From Cryptomeria japonica (Eukaryota; Streptophyta; Pinopsida; Cupressales; Cupressaceae): a DNA stretch of 64,000 bases. Where the stretch lies: positions 470,258,008 through 470,322,007 of the forward strand of contig NC_081405.1 in assembly GCF_030272615.1 (NCBI RefSeq), read 5' to 3'. How positions within the stretch are numbered: position 1 is the stretch's first letter; each line of letters begins with the position of its first letter. The translations under genes and the position numbers were made by a program. Under the pieces are notes generated by a model, which saw only the letters and a program-made list of their open reading frames with translations, had not been told where the DNA came from and made no database searches. Below, one piece after another: positions 12,036 through 22,799 of the stretch.

Positions 12036-12759
12036 TTGTTAATATACATTCAATTTTTTACCAATTACTTGCGTAATATGGTATCAGAGCGGGATTTTAA
12101 AATTTTTTGGGGGATTTGTTTCTAGTAAAGAATTTCGAAAGAATTCTTTTTTAGATTTCTGGAAATCAGTTTTTATCTATGTGGAATGTTGAGGGTGTTT
12201 GAAAAATCGTGATATTCTTCTCTGTCTGCCCGACCTGCTGTGTTGTGACGAATTTCGTGTTCTTCTTTCCCTCCTCTCGCGGTCTTTATTCTTGTATTTC
12301 GCGTCTTCAAACCTTTGCGTGACAACCTTTCCTCTGGTCACCATCTTCAGCAACCCGTGTTTTTTGTCTGACGCGATTTTTTTTCCCGCCTGCAAATTTT
12401 TTTTCTTCCATTTTTGGATGCAAATCTGCATTTTCAATTAGGGTTTTTACCCTTTAGATCAAGTTGAAATTTTTTTCCGATTGCAGATTCTTGGTGGGTT
12501 TTCGTCGTCAGAATTTTTTGGGTGCCTCGATTTTTGAGCCAGCGGATCCAGATTTCGACAGCAGATTCTTTTTGGGTTTTTCGCAAGGATTTTTGGGTTG
12601 TCTTTGGATTTTTCTGGGTCAGTCGGAATTTTTTTCTTGAAATTCGTGTCAATCGTACTTCATTTTTTGAGGTCTGTACCTGCATCTGCCTCTGTTTTTG
12701 CATTGGGATTCGGATCGGAAGTAGGGAGGGTCTCAGCCTAAAGCCAATGTTGCTGGGCA

Positions 12760-13300
12760 CATAGAGCAGAAAGAGTCTGCCTTTTATGCCTTCATAGCTA
12801 AAAGACCTGCAGATCATGTGAAGTCTTCTGCCTGGTACATTGATTCTGGTGCTTCTCGTCATTTCACTCACAGGCATGACTGGTTTGTTGAGTTCTCTCC
12901 CTACACTGATTCAGTTATTTTTGGAGGTGGTGAAGAGTACATTGTTGTCGGCAAGGGCAATGTTCAGATACAGTCTGGAGGGAGGAATCTCATATTCCTC
13001 AATGTGTACTATGTTCTTGGTATGGAACTTAACCTCCTTTCTGTTAGTCAAATTATGTGGCATTCTCTTGAGCCAGATGTTGTTTTTAGTACACATAAGT
13101 GCTCGATTGTTGATCGTGCTTCTAGCACTACTGTAGCTGTTGGCATTGAGGATCATGGTCTATATAGACTTGTGGATACAAGCTATTCTCTTGAGCATGC
13201 CTTCGCAGCTAAATCTTCATCTATCAGCTGTCTCTGGCATCAACGATATGGTCACCTGAACATTCATTAGCTTGCATAGCTTGTTCGGGAAGACTTAGTA
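12760..13300 (+). pseudogene. Copia A protease and GAG-pre-integrase domain
   Basis: The frame from about 12760 contains the aspartic protease active-site motif WYIDSGASRHFT (12836-12871), which cleaves the retroelement polyprotein, and further on LWHQRYGHLN (13231-13260), the His-containing start of the GAG-pre-integrase domain. A stop follows at 13268-13270 and a frame change is needed to reach the integrase. Upstream gag with a CCHC knuckle is absent. The short sequence AKRPADHVKSSA just before the protease also survives in degraded form at the 3' end of element B, which links the two elements. Confidence 0.85.
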
Positions 13301-13409
13301 CATGGTCTACCTGATATTCAGACTCAGAATCATCGCATTTGTGAAGCTTGCCAGCTGGGAAGCAGCACCGAACACTGTTCAAGATGGTGACTCATGGCGA
13401 GCCTCTAAC

Positions 13410-14130
13410 GTACTGCAGCTGGTCCACGCTGATGTATGTGGTCCTATGAATACTACTCTCGTTATTGGGTGCAGGTATTTCTTGCTTTTTGTTGATGATT
13501 TCAGTCGTAAAATGTGGGTGTATTTCCTTATGCACAAATCAGACGTGTTTACTATATTTCAGAAATTTAAGGCCTTATTAGAAAAAGAGTCTAGTTCTTC
13601 TATTATTACTCTTAGGTCTGATAATGGGGGGGAGTTTTGTTCTTCTGCTTTCTCTACTTTCTGTGATACACATGGCATAAAACGTCAGTTAACCATGCCA
13701 TACGTCCCTCAGCAAAATGGCGTTGTAGAACATCGTAACTGCACCGTTACATAAATGGCTAGGTCTATGATGGAACATAGAAACGTTCCTAAGAAATATT
13801 GGGCAGAAGCAGTGTTCATAGCAGTCTATCTTCTCAATAGGTCACCCACTCATGCTGTTAAAAATAAGACTCCTGAGGAAGCATGGTCTGATCGCAAATC
13901 TAGGATCAGCCATTTGAAAGTTTTTGGCTCTTTAGCTTATGTGTGGATTCCTGATGCCAAGCGCATTAAGTTGGATTCCAAGAGTTAGAAGCTCATGTTT
14001 ACAGGGTACAGTGACAACCATAAGGCTTACCGACTAATTCATGTAGACTTTGATCGTCTTATCTTCAGTCGTGATGTTGTCTTTGATGAAGAACAAGGAC
14101 CATTTCAGCTTTCCTCGTCTCAGTAGCATT
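13410..14130 (+). pseudogene. Copia A integrase core
   Basis: This is the DDE-type integrase that inserts element cDNA into the genome. First Asp in VHADVCGPM (near 13420), second in LRSDNGGEF (near 13615) and catalytic Glu in PQQNGVVEHRN (near 13710-13740). An in-frame TAA directly after HRNCTVT (13752-13754) breaks the domain; it continues as [19 protein letters not shown] with the conserved KTPEEAW and [10 protein letters not shown] motifs to about 13985, then another stop. The three catalytic residues are present, but the frame is not translatable. Confidence 0.9.
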
Positions 14131-14144
14131 TTGAGGATCAGCCT

Positions 14145-15139
14145 TTGAAGGCTTCTGACTTAGGTATCTGTCTTCCATTCGGTTCACTTGATGGGAGGGA
14201 TGATGCAGATTCTGTATTTGATGATGCACTACTTGAGTTTCCTCCGGAAGATGCTCATCTTCCTCCTCCTGATCCTGATCCGCTTCCTCTTCCAGTTATT
14301 CCTCTTGCCCTTGATGTTGGCACATCTACTCTTTGGTCTAAATGGTGGGCTAAGACCATCAGTGATCTTTGTCCTGATGAGCTCATTGAGGGTAGAGCTT
14401 CCAGAAATAAGGGTAAACAACAAAACACAATTAATTTTGCTCTTATGGCTAACATCCATAGTATCTATGAGGCTCAAACATATGCAGAGGCCAAAGGGAT
14501 TCCAGAGTGGGAACAGGCAATGGATGCTGAGTTCCAAAGTCTTCAGAAGAATCATACCTGGGTTCTTTCAGATCTTCCTCTAGGGAAGAAACCCATTAGC
14601 TGTAAATGGGTATATAAGGTCAAGTATCATGTAGATGGTACCTTAGATAAATATAAGGCCAGATTAGTTGCTCGAGGATTCACACAGTGAGAAGGCATTG
14701 ACTATGAGGAGACTTTTGCCCCTACTGCCAAGATGAGTACTATTCATCTTCTTCTCGCCATTGCAGCTCCAGTATGGTTGGAAAGTCCATTAGATGGACG
14801 TGAAGAGTGCCTTCCTCAATGGTGAATTGCAGGAAGAAGTCTACATGATGCAGCCTCCTGGTTTCAAGTTGCCGGTTCAGAACCACAAGTGTGTAGACTC
14901 CGGAAAGCACTCTATGGACTTAAACAGGCTCCTCGAGCATGGTACATAAAAATTGATCAGTACTTGGTTGTTCATGGCTTTCAGCATAGTCCTTCAGACA
15001 GTAATCTATATATCAAACACTCTGGTAATGATATTCTCTTTCTTGTTGTCTATGTGGATGACTTGATCATTACTAGGAATTCAACACATTTGATTTCAGA
15101 AATCAAACAGGATTTGTGCAACACTTTTGATATGACAGA
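14145..15139 (+). pseudogene. Copia A reverse transcriptase, 5' part
   Basis: A Pro/Asp-rich linker (14240-14330) is followed by the copia RT start EWEQAMDAEFQSLQKNHTW and KWVYKVKY. A stop follows ARGFTQ at 14688-14690, and the frame shifts near 14780-14890 before [16 protein letters not shown] and the catalytic YVDDLI (near 15052-15069). The coding sequence breaks at 15139 exactly at the duplicated ACAGA target of element B and resumes at 17275. It would use the initiator-Met primer site at 12079. Confidence 0.9.
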
Positions 15140-15373
15140 TATTAGAATATTTAATTATATTTTAGTCACCTATATTTAGTTCCTTGTTTAATGGTCATTT
15201 AGCTTTTTAGTTAATTAGCTTTTAAGCTTTATTTAGCGTTCAGCTTTTTAGTTGTTCACTTTAAACGACTTGTTCTTAATTTAGAACTTCGTCCTTATAA
15301 TCTCGTTATATACGTTTGTATATTGTTGAATAGATTATCGGATTATTGAATCATTCATTCAATTTATTTTTCA
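15140..15373 (+). repeat. 5' LTR of element B (234 bp)
   Basis: Starts TATTAG, ends TTTTTCA, and is directly followed by the primer site. A TATA-like GTTATATACG lies near 15304. It is shorter than the 3' LTR, which carries an extra duplicated TTTAGCTTTTTAG-type segment. Confidence 0.9.
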
Positions 15374-15388
15374 TGGTATCAGAGCGGG
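15374..15388 (+). other. Primer binding site of element B
   Basis: TGGTATCAGAGCGGG is complementary to the 3' end of initiator-Met tRNA and lies directly after the LTR, as is usual for plant copia elements. Confidence 0.85.
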
Positions 15389-17008
15389 TCGATGGGCTTC
15401 TTTAAAGTTTGGCGAATTTTTTAATAAAAATTCATGGCCTTCTTTCTGGAATATTTTCCAGATTTTTTTTATTGTTTTTTTATTAAAAAAACAATTTTGC
15501 TTTTTTGAAGGCTTTTTGAGGGTTTCGAGGGTTTCTGGTTCGTGGGCAAATTTCTTTGTGCTGGGCAGTTGTTCATGTGTTTTTTTAGGGTTCTTGAGAT
15601 TTTCGGGCCTGCAACCTGGAGGATTTTTTTTGTAGATTGAAAATTTTCCTAAGGTTTCTGCAATTTTCGACTAGGGTTTTGACCCTTCAGTTCAAGTCGA
15701 AATTTTATTTTGGTTGCAGATTCTTGGTGGGTTTTTTGCGACCTACTCTGGGTCATTGTTAGATTTTTCTGGGTGCATCGTTTTCCGTGCCTCAATTTTT
15801 GAGCTGTCGGATTTGCATTTTGTTTTCAGATTCTTGGTGGGTTTTTCGAGAGATTTTTTGGGTTGGTCTCAGATTTTTTTGGGTGCCTCGTTTTCTGCAC
15901 CTCAAATTTTGTGCCAGCAAATTTGCCTTGGAATTTAAAAATTGTTCACAATTTCTGCTATTTCTGTGGACGTTGGGATTTTTGCTTTTTTTTCAAGCAC
16001 CATTTATGCTGTTTTAAGTGTGCAGAAAATTTTAATTTTTGGGTTTCTTCCAAACCTCGAAATTCGTGCCTTAGAATTTCATGCTAGAATTCTCCTCCAG
16101 GGTTTCAGATTTTTTTGTGTAGCTGCTTCTATTCTGATTTTTGAATCATATTCTTCTATCTCATGCTTTCACTAGATTGACCTCGTTCAACCTCCATTTT
16201 CGTGATGGCATCTTTGACCAACATCATGTTGGAACATAGTCAAAAGTTCAACAGTTGCCACAACACTTGGAAACAGTGCATGTTCCCGATATTTGAATAT
16301 TGTTACCTTTATCAGATTGATTTAGGCCAGACCTCGTCTTATAGGTCCCAGGGTTTTAACGATTTTTTCTTGAAAAATTGTCTGTCGGTTTTCTGATTTT
16401 TTTCCACAAAAAATTATGGGAGAGTTTTCACGATTTTTTCCTCAAAAATTGTTCGCAGGGTTTATAATTTTCCCTTAAAAATTATCTCATTTGTAATCTG
16501 CGATATTCGTGTAAGATTTTAGTTATCTAGGTTTTACCGTTTTTTTCCACAAAAATGATGATTTGTAACCTCAAATTTCTTGATTTTTCGATTTTCTCCT
16601 CAAAATCGTAAATTCTCTTTTCAAGGTTTCCCATTTCAGGGTTTGATGGTTTTTTCCTCAAAAATTGTGCTTTGTTGTAGTCCATTTGGGTCGCACCTGC
16701 CAGGGCGAACATCTGCAATTGTGGTATCTTGCAGTCAGTTTTGGAGTTGGTACTCTTCTGCAAAAGGGTTTGCTGATTTTTTCTTTAAAATCATGATTTC
16801 AAGCTTCAGTAATTCGTGTGTGCAAATCTCTAATTCGTGTGTGAAGGCTACATTAGCTTGGATGGCTTTTGGTACTCTTTGGTCATTTACATTCTACAGA
16901 TCCTGGGAGGGTCTCCATCGCAATAGAGTGTTCTTTTCATTTGTGATCAAAAGACCTGCAGTGTCTTCTGCAGGGTAGTTAGTAGATAAAATGACCATTA
17001 AGGGAGGG

Positions 17009-17274
17009 TATTAGAATATTTATTTATATTTTAGTCACCTATATTTAGTTCCTTGTTTAATGGTCATTTAGCTTTTAAGCTTTATTTAGCATTTAGCTTT
17101 TTCTTTTTTAGTTAATTAGCTTTTAAGCTTTATTTAGTGTTTAGCTTTTTAGTTGTTCACTTTAAACGACTTGTTCTTAATTTAGAACGTCGTCCTTGTA
17201 ATCTCTTTATATACATTTGTATATTGTTGAATAGATTATCCGATTATTGAATCATTCATTCAATTTATTTTTCA
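17009..17274 (+). repeat. 3' LTR of element B (266 bp)
   Basis: Nearly the same as the 5' LTR apart from a duplicated 30-35 bp block around 17080-17140. Preceded by the polypurine tract at 17000-17008 and followed by the ACAGA duplication. The few substitutions between the LTRs suggest a younger insertion than A. Confidence 0.9.
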
Positions 17275-17878
17275 ACAGATTTAGGACTTCTTCATTATTG
17301 TTTGGGTGTTGAGGTTTGGCAGACTGATAGCATCATCTTCCTTTCTCAGTCTAAGTATGCCAGAAGCTTGCTTGACAGGTTTCTAATGCAGGATTGCAAA
17401 CCTGTTTCCACACCTATGGAGACTGGTCTGAAATTGTCAGCCAAGTCTGATTCTCCTCTTGTAGATGAAACACAATTTAGGCAACTAGTGGGCAGTCTCA
17501 TCTATCTCACTGCCATTAGACCTGACCACAGTTTTGCAGTGAGCTACATCTCACGCTTCATGACGGCCCCCAGGGCTGATCATTGGGTAGCAGCGAAGCG
17601 TGTCCTGCGCTATGTGAAAGGCACCTCGGATTATGGACTTCTTTACACTAGGAGTGATGATCCTAGACTCAGTGGGTTCACAGATTCAGATTGGGCAGGC
17701 TCAGTTGATGACAGGAAATCAACCTCTGGATATGTGTTCAGTTTGGGATCTGGTGCAGTCACCTGGACTAGTAAGAAGCAGCAGACAGTGGCTCTCTCTT
17801 CGACAGAAGCAGAGTATAGAGGAGCTGTTAAGGCAGCTTGTGAGGCAGTTTGGCTTCTCCAGATGCTTGGAGATATCA
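17275..17878 (+). pseudogene. Copia A reverse transcriptase end and RNase H
   Basis: The frame resumes with LGLLHYCLGVEVWQTD and continues through VGSLIYLTAIRPDHSFAVSY, AAKRVLRYVKGTSDYGL, then the RNase H motifs GFTDSDWAGSVDDRKSTSGY and SSTEAEYRGAVKAACEAVWL. RNase H removes the RNA strand during cDNA synthesis. The domain ends abruptly after LQMLGDIM; the expected CDN and HIEV motifs are missing because an LTR-like sequence (TGTTAAGAAATC) begins at 17879. Confidence 0.92.
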
Positions 17879-18114
17879 TGTTAAGAAATCTAGATCAGAG
17901 ATAGAGAAAACAATAGTCTAATAATATATAGTAAGAACAAACAAACTTTTGATGAGATCACTGCTATGAATATATTGACCACCGAAGTATATATACAACT
18001 CTCTCTATTAATCTTTTATGAAAATCAGCAACTGCTTGCTGGATCGTGAAATTGCCACTGTTATTGGTTTCCTTGCCCAACAAGTGTCGATGCGGTTGTA
18101 TAAGTAGAGGGGTG

Positions 18115-18195
18115 AAGGGTCATGTCCACGTAGGGGCATGACTTCTACGTGGCATATGCCACGTAGAGTCATGACCCTACGTGAACATGACTCAT
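18115..18195. promoter_or_regulatory. 80-bp near-perfect palindrome with ACGT cores
   Basis: The centre lies between 18155 and 18156 (GGCAT/ATGCC); arms of about 40 bp match with only a few differences. The central 22 bp (18145-18166) are a perfect palindrome. Each arm has two ACGT cores, the inner ones as TACGTGGC, which is the core of plant G-box/ABRE sites bound by bZIP factors (established motif; activity here is inferred). It lies inside the putative U3 of element C, where an enhancer would be expected. Confidence 0.8.
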
Positions 18196-18257
18196 ATACC
18201 TTTAGTCAGCGTTCACCGTTATGTCCATTAGTTAAGCATTAACTTATTTACGGTGCT

Positions 18258-18318
18258 CGATAATTATCGGGTTTACTAACTACTTCGACTGTCATCGGAT
18301 AATGCAATGATGACAGTC
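18258..18318. repeat. Further inverted repeats in LTR of C
   Basis: 18258-18269 is the 12-bp palindrome CGATAATTATCG. GACTGTCATC (18287-18296) and GATGACAGTC (18309-18318) are perfect inverted arms around a 12-nt loop. A third half-copy, GACAGTCATTGGGATTAT, follows near 18340. Confidence 0.8.
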
Positions 18319-19408
18319 ACTATCTATGTATTTCGACTTCGACAGTCATTGGGATTATTCTGCCGTAGGCAATTGGTAACATGTTAGTGTTACTGTCAAT
18401 TAATATATGATGTGATAAATATATATATATATATTGCTTGCTTCAATCCAAATGAGGCTACATCCTTAACATAAAAGGGAGAAGAGAATTCATTTGAAGG
18501 GGGGATAATTTGGGAATCAGAATTGCAGATCTGGTTTAAATAGGAAGTGCAGATCTAAATTTGAAAGGTTGTGTCCATTTCAAAGGGGCAGAAACAATGA
18601 AGAGTTGCACTCTTTCAAAGGGTGCTAATGGTGGAAGGGTGTGTCTCTTTCCAAGGGGCATACATGATGAAGAGGTCTGACCTCTCCCTCACATTGAGAG
18701 ATATAAAGGAAAGGAATCAAAATCATCCAGTGGGAACAGCATCAATCAGATCAGATCAGAACTGTTAATAATTTACAGGCAGTAACATCCTTGTTAGTGG
18801 CAGCCTCCAACTGGGAATTCATACATAATCGTGGAGGAAAACAATCAGACCAAGGCAAGTAAGAGTTGGAACATAAATCCAAGAACAGAATGAACATATC
18901 AAGGAAACACATAATAGAAACATCAAATAATCTTGGAAAAGGGGAAATTCTGGAAAAGAGAAGAATAAGGATGAAACTCCAATCTGAAAACAGTTCGAAC
19001 CATTAAAAGATATCAGTTCGGATCATAGAAGATTGCAGAAAGCAATCTACAGCAGATTGAAGGCATCACTTATGCTGACAACCAAACATCAACACAAATC
19101 GTATTAGTCAAGTCTGCAGAAGCAAGGACTAAGGTATGAACTGACCTCATGTGACAAGGCGTTTAATACAAATCTGCAAAATAAATATATAAATGGCTAT
19201 GTTTGTAAACACAGTAGCAATATTTATATAAGATTATTCCATGTAAGATATATGCACTTGAAGAAGTGGTCCACTTTGTTTGTTGCATCTTGTGGGAAGA
19301 GGGTAGAGATGTAATCCAGTGGTGATGAGGGGCTCACAAGTGGTCATAAGAACTCTTGGAGTCAAGGAACCAGTTACACTCTCTTTGCTGGACTCACAAG
19401 ATAATGTC

Positions 19409-19762
19409 TGTATAGGAAATAGGCTTGGAGGGACAACAACGTGGGCTGCCAAGTCTAGCAAGGAGGTTAGAAGCAACCATTCCTTGGGCTTGGTAGACAA
19501 CGGACCCAAGCAACCCTTTCATGTATGTGTATAGGTAATGGGCTTGGGGGGACAGCAACATGGGCCGCCAAGTCTAGCAAGGAGGTTAGAAGCAACCATT
19601 CCTTGGGCTTGGTAGACAACAAACCCAAGCAACCCTTTCATGTGTGTGTATAGGTAATGGGCTTTGAGGGACAGCAAAATGGGCCGCCAAGTCTAGCAAG
19701 GAGGTTAGAAGCAACCATTCCTTGAACTTGGTAGACAACGGATCCAAGCAACCCTTTCATGT
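19409..19762. repeat. Three tandem copies of a ~119-bp repeat
   Basis: Units at about 19409-19528, 19529-19648 and 19649-19762 each contain GCCAAGTCTAGCAAGGAGG, GAAGCAACCATTCCTTG and end CAAGCAACCCTTTCATGT. The copies differ by a few substitutions. Small open frames here are by-products of the repeat. Confidence 0.9.
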
Positions 19763-20109
19763 CTCGTATACCGACTCTTCCTGTTGTTATCTTAGAATAG
19801 TTTATGACTGATTAAGAATGGATATGCTTGTAAGTGTTTGCCTTTCCTTGTGGGTGTAGGTTATCTTTATAAGTCTCCACTCCTCTAATACAAGGTAAGT
19901 CTGAAGCCCTATTTCTGATTTATAAATCTATGAATTCTTGATTGCAGTAGGATATTAGATTCAAGGATAATTACATTGAGTAATGTGATAAATATTTGTT
20001 TCAGATACACTGTTAGCAAGTTAAGAATGGAAATTGTCTCCTAATCAAGCAAATTAATTTAAGGTAATTGTTGTTAAAAAGGCCTAAATCAAGTAGGGGA
20101 CATTAAAAA

Positions 20110-20121
20110 TGGTATCAGAGC
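20110..20121 (+). other. Primer binding site of element C
   Basis: TGGTATCAGAGC is the same initiator-Met complement used by A and B. Seven bases separate it from the CA that I take as the LTR end. Confidence 0.7.
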
Positions 20122-22790
20122 ATGATCCTGCCATCCTACAAGGCAAAAGATGAAACAATAAATCATTCTGGTCAATAAAGAAGAATTTAAGAATATGTGT
20201 ATTGTGTGTATACTTCATGTATGCTCCGTGTCTTCATACATTCAAGTGTATACTCCGTGTCTTCATACATTCAAGTGTATACTCCGTGTTTGGTTCATAC
20301 CTGATGTGTTTCGCGCATGTGTATTGTGTGTATACTTCATGTATGCTCCGTGTCTTCATACATTCAAGTGTATACTCCGTGTTTGGTTCATACCTGATGT
20401 GTTTCGTGCATGTGTATTGTGTGTATACTTCATGTATGCTCCGTGTCTTCATACATTCAAGTGTATACTCCATGTCTTCATACATTCAAGTGTATACTCC
20501 GTGTTTGGTTCATACCCGATGTGTTTCTCGCATGATTATTCCATAAGTGTTTCCAAGCAATTTCATACGGAGTCATTTTGTGTTGGAATTGTTGACATTA
20601 AGGTCAAGAAGATATTCATTATCTTAGATGAACAAATAAGATTAATAGACAATTGAATATGGTCATTGATGTCAAGAGAAGTTATTGTGATGTCAAACGT
20701 AATATATGTCAAGGAAATCATAGAAGGCCGTAGGCCACTAATTGATAAACAGTATTAATTAAAGCAACCATTATGGCCAACTTGTGCTATAAAGTGAATG
20801 CCTACCTTAGATCCATATAAATCTAAGTGGAGATTATATTAATGCAAAAAACATGTTTGAAAGCAATGATTTGGTTAATAAAGGATTGCATTTAATGAAT
20901 ATTTGTTTGAAATAAAGCAATAACTAATATGTGCTATGATTAACCAAGATAAACCAAAGGCAACAAGTTCAATTGATATGGAGCAACTGGATAAGAAGTT
21001 TGCAGTGAATGCTATTACTAACTTGATGAGTCTAGGTTATGAAAAGTGGAGAGTTTATTTCTGAGAATTAAGACAAAGAGACAGAGATGAAGGTTTATTT
21101 GTAGCGATATAACTTAAGACTAGAGCAGTAATGATCACTAAGACACGAAGTAAGATAAAGGCAGTAGATGATGGGTCAGTGACGAGTAGCAAATACATAA
21201 TGATCAACAATAAGAAAGAAAAGATGAACGGCGACTTCCTTGACTATTATATTGAAGCAGCACTAAGAATAAACAGAAATCAATATAATTAAAATATGGG
21301 TGACTTTCTGTAGACTATGCAGCGATTACACTTCACAAGGGAGCATTCAAGTTTGGCTTATGACCTAGTCTCAAAAGGTATTGAGTTGTGTAAATTCTTC
21401 AAGGCAAGTGGCAGTGATTAAAGTAAACAATATATGAAACAATTAATACACCATGTGACTTGCATATACATAATTAAAAGTAGTGCTTATCAAAGAGTCT
21501 AGAAGTAGCGCTTAGTTAAAGTAAGACATCAAAGAGTCTAGAAGCAGTGCTTAGTTAAGTAAGATACCGTTGAAAGTTAAGTGCAACGATTTCTTAGACA
21601 GTGATTACCATTAAACAAAGGCAATGATTAACATTGAAAGAAGGCGAGCAATTAGAGAGTGACTAAGAAGTAAACTTTGAATAAAGAGCAGATTTATAAA
21701 TAGAAACAAGCCCATCTATATTAGAGGGTAATCGATTTGTTTATTACTCATAGGCAGCAGCTTACTTTATGAAGTTATCAGTTTATAACTTTATAAAGGT
21801 TGAAATTAGCTTTCAAGAGATGTGATGCATAAGTTCACAATTGTGAATATAAACCAAGAAATATGTCCCAAAGAAATGCATCATTCCACGAAAGGGCATA
21901 AGGAATACATAAAATTAAAACTGTTAACAAGATACTGTCATTGACTAATATTACAAAGATTTAACGGATGGCATAAGGTAATTGTATGTTTCTGTAAATC
22001 CTAAAGCTAAGAAACAGAATTACATTAATCATATTCAATGGAGGTCCACTTGCAAGAGTTCTTTTATTTTTTATTTTTTATTTTTAATATATTAATGAAC
22101 ATAATATCGAAAGCATAGGATAAATCACTCCAGGTCAAGAAATCTAATTATTATTTTTAAACCCAATATCTATATGGTAATATAAATCTGCCCGACTTAT
22201 TAAGTGCTCAAGCCAAAGTGCATAATGCAGCAATCTCTTAATACGCATCAGTGATTATGACAAGATATTTGCAAGGGACAGTGCTTGATTTAAGATTGAA
22301 TGGCAGGATTACTGTGTTAATTTCAAGTGTTCACCATTGTTATATATGTCCATAGAAATAAATTAATATAGAAAGGACTTCAAATTCATTTCAGGTTAAG
22401 AGGCCCTCACAAGTTTCCTCAGTGGAGCCTTTAGTAGGCATTTAAGCACTTTGTAGGTAAACTCTTAACACTGTTGTGCTTGAATTGTAGTGTGAAATAG
22501 AAGTTTGAAACGATTCTAGCAGGTTAGAATCTTTATTTGAAGTCTGGAAGATACAAATATGAAACAAGGGTTATTACTAATTGTTGTTAGTTGTTAATAG
22601 ATCATCACATGATGTATTTTGTTGACAGTATCTTATAAATTTTGGGTTTACTGAGTGGAATCTATTTGTTCTTGGAAATTTCTCCTTTGAGCTAAATGAT
22701 AAACATTTAGGCTTAATATGGTAAACCATGCCAGCAGATTGGAACTGGAGTTCCAGCTATGTATCGAATTTTGTTCACCAAGCATCAATT
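20122..22790 (+). mobile_element. Decayed interior of element C
   Basis: After the primer site come a repeat-rich leader and then heavily broken frames. A stretch from about 20935 (MEQLDKKFAVNAITNLMS) could be a gag remnant. Around 22195-22310 a frame with QAKVHNAAIS and YLQGTVLDLRLNG loosely resembles the copia RT tail (RYLKGT motif). Neither is secure. A 40-bp duplication (CAAAGAGTCTAGAAG) lies at 21490-21565. The 3' LTR was not found. Confidence 0.35.
20193..20532. repeat. Tandem repeat of ~93 bp with 30-bp subrepeat
   Basis: Units start at about 20193, 20315 and 20408 with ATGTGTATTGTGTGTATAC. The inner 30-bp block CTTCATACATTCAAGTGTAT is doubled in the first and third units. The unit contains no stop in several frames, which produces long but meaningless open frames on both strands. 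Confidence 0.9.
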
Positions 22791-22799
22791 GTGTTCTGA

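Larger units (their letters stand above)
15140..17274 (+). mobile_element. Non-autonomous copia element B inserted in A
   Basis: The two LTRs (15140-15373 and 17009-17274) both start TATTAGAATATTTA and end TTATTTTTCA. The 5-bp duplication ACAGA flanks the element (15135-15139 and 17275-17279), and the RT frame of A continues across it. A primer site TGGTATCAGAGCGGG starts at 15374 and the polypurine tract AAGGGAGGG is at 17000-17008. The 1.6-kb interior has no gag or pol frame. Its leader is clearly similar to the leader of A (both contain GCAGATTCTTGGTGGGTTTT), and its 3' end retains a fragment similar to the protease-proximal part of A (KRPA...SSA). B therefore looks like an internally deleted relative of A that needs proteins in trans. 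Confidence 0.9.
12079..17878 (+). mobile_element. Ty1-copia retrotransposon A, decayed and interrupted
   Basis: The primer binding site TGGTATCAGAGC (complement of the initiator-Met tRNA 3' end) is at 12079-12090. A T-rich leader to about 12740 follows; no gag frame is recognisable. Then come protease, GAG-pre-integrase, integrase, reverse transcriptase and RNase H in copia order. The frame is broken by several stops. Element B splits it at 15140-17274, and RNase H stops at 17878 where another LTR-like sequence begins. The 5' LTR must end just before 12079, but its start and the 3' LTR were not identified. Confidence 0.85.
17879..20102 (+). repeat. Probable long LTR of copia-like element C
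   Basis: Begins TGTTAAGAAATC exactly where the RNase H of A stops and ends ...GGGGACA eight bases before a primer site at 20110. That gives an LTR of about 2.2 kb, long for a copia element. It holds an 80-bp palindrome, several smaller inverted repeats and a three-copy tandem repeat (all listed). No second copy was found in the window, so the borders are inferred from one side each. Confidence 0.45.

Noticed and set aside
12177-12877. Overlapping open frames on the minus strand of the copia A leader
   Set aside because: T-rich leader read backwards gives Lys/Arg-rich frames; they overlap the protease frame and have no domain.
20193-20656. Open frames of 83-153 codons on both strands
   Set aside because: They follow from a stop-free tandem repeat, giving Cys/Tyr/Val-rich repetitive translations. 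Not genes.
22195-22310. Copia RT C-terminus in element C
   Set aside because: Only a YLQGT-like match with poor surroundings; mentioned under element C but not listed as a separate domain.
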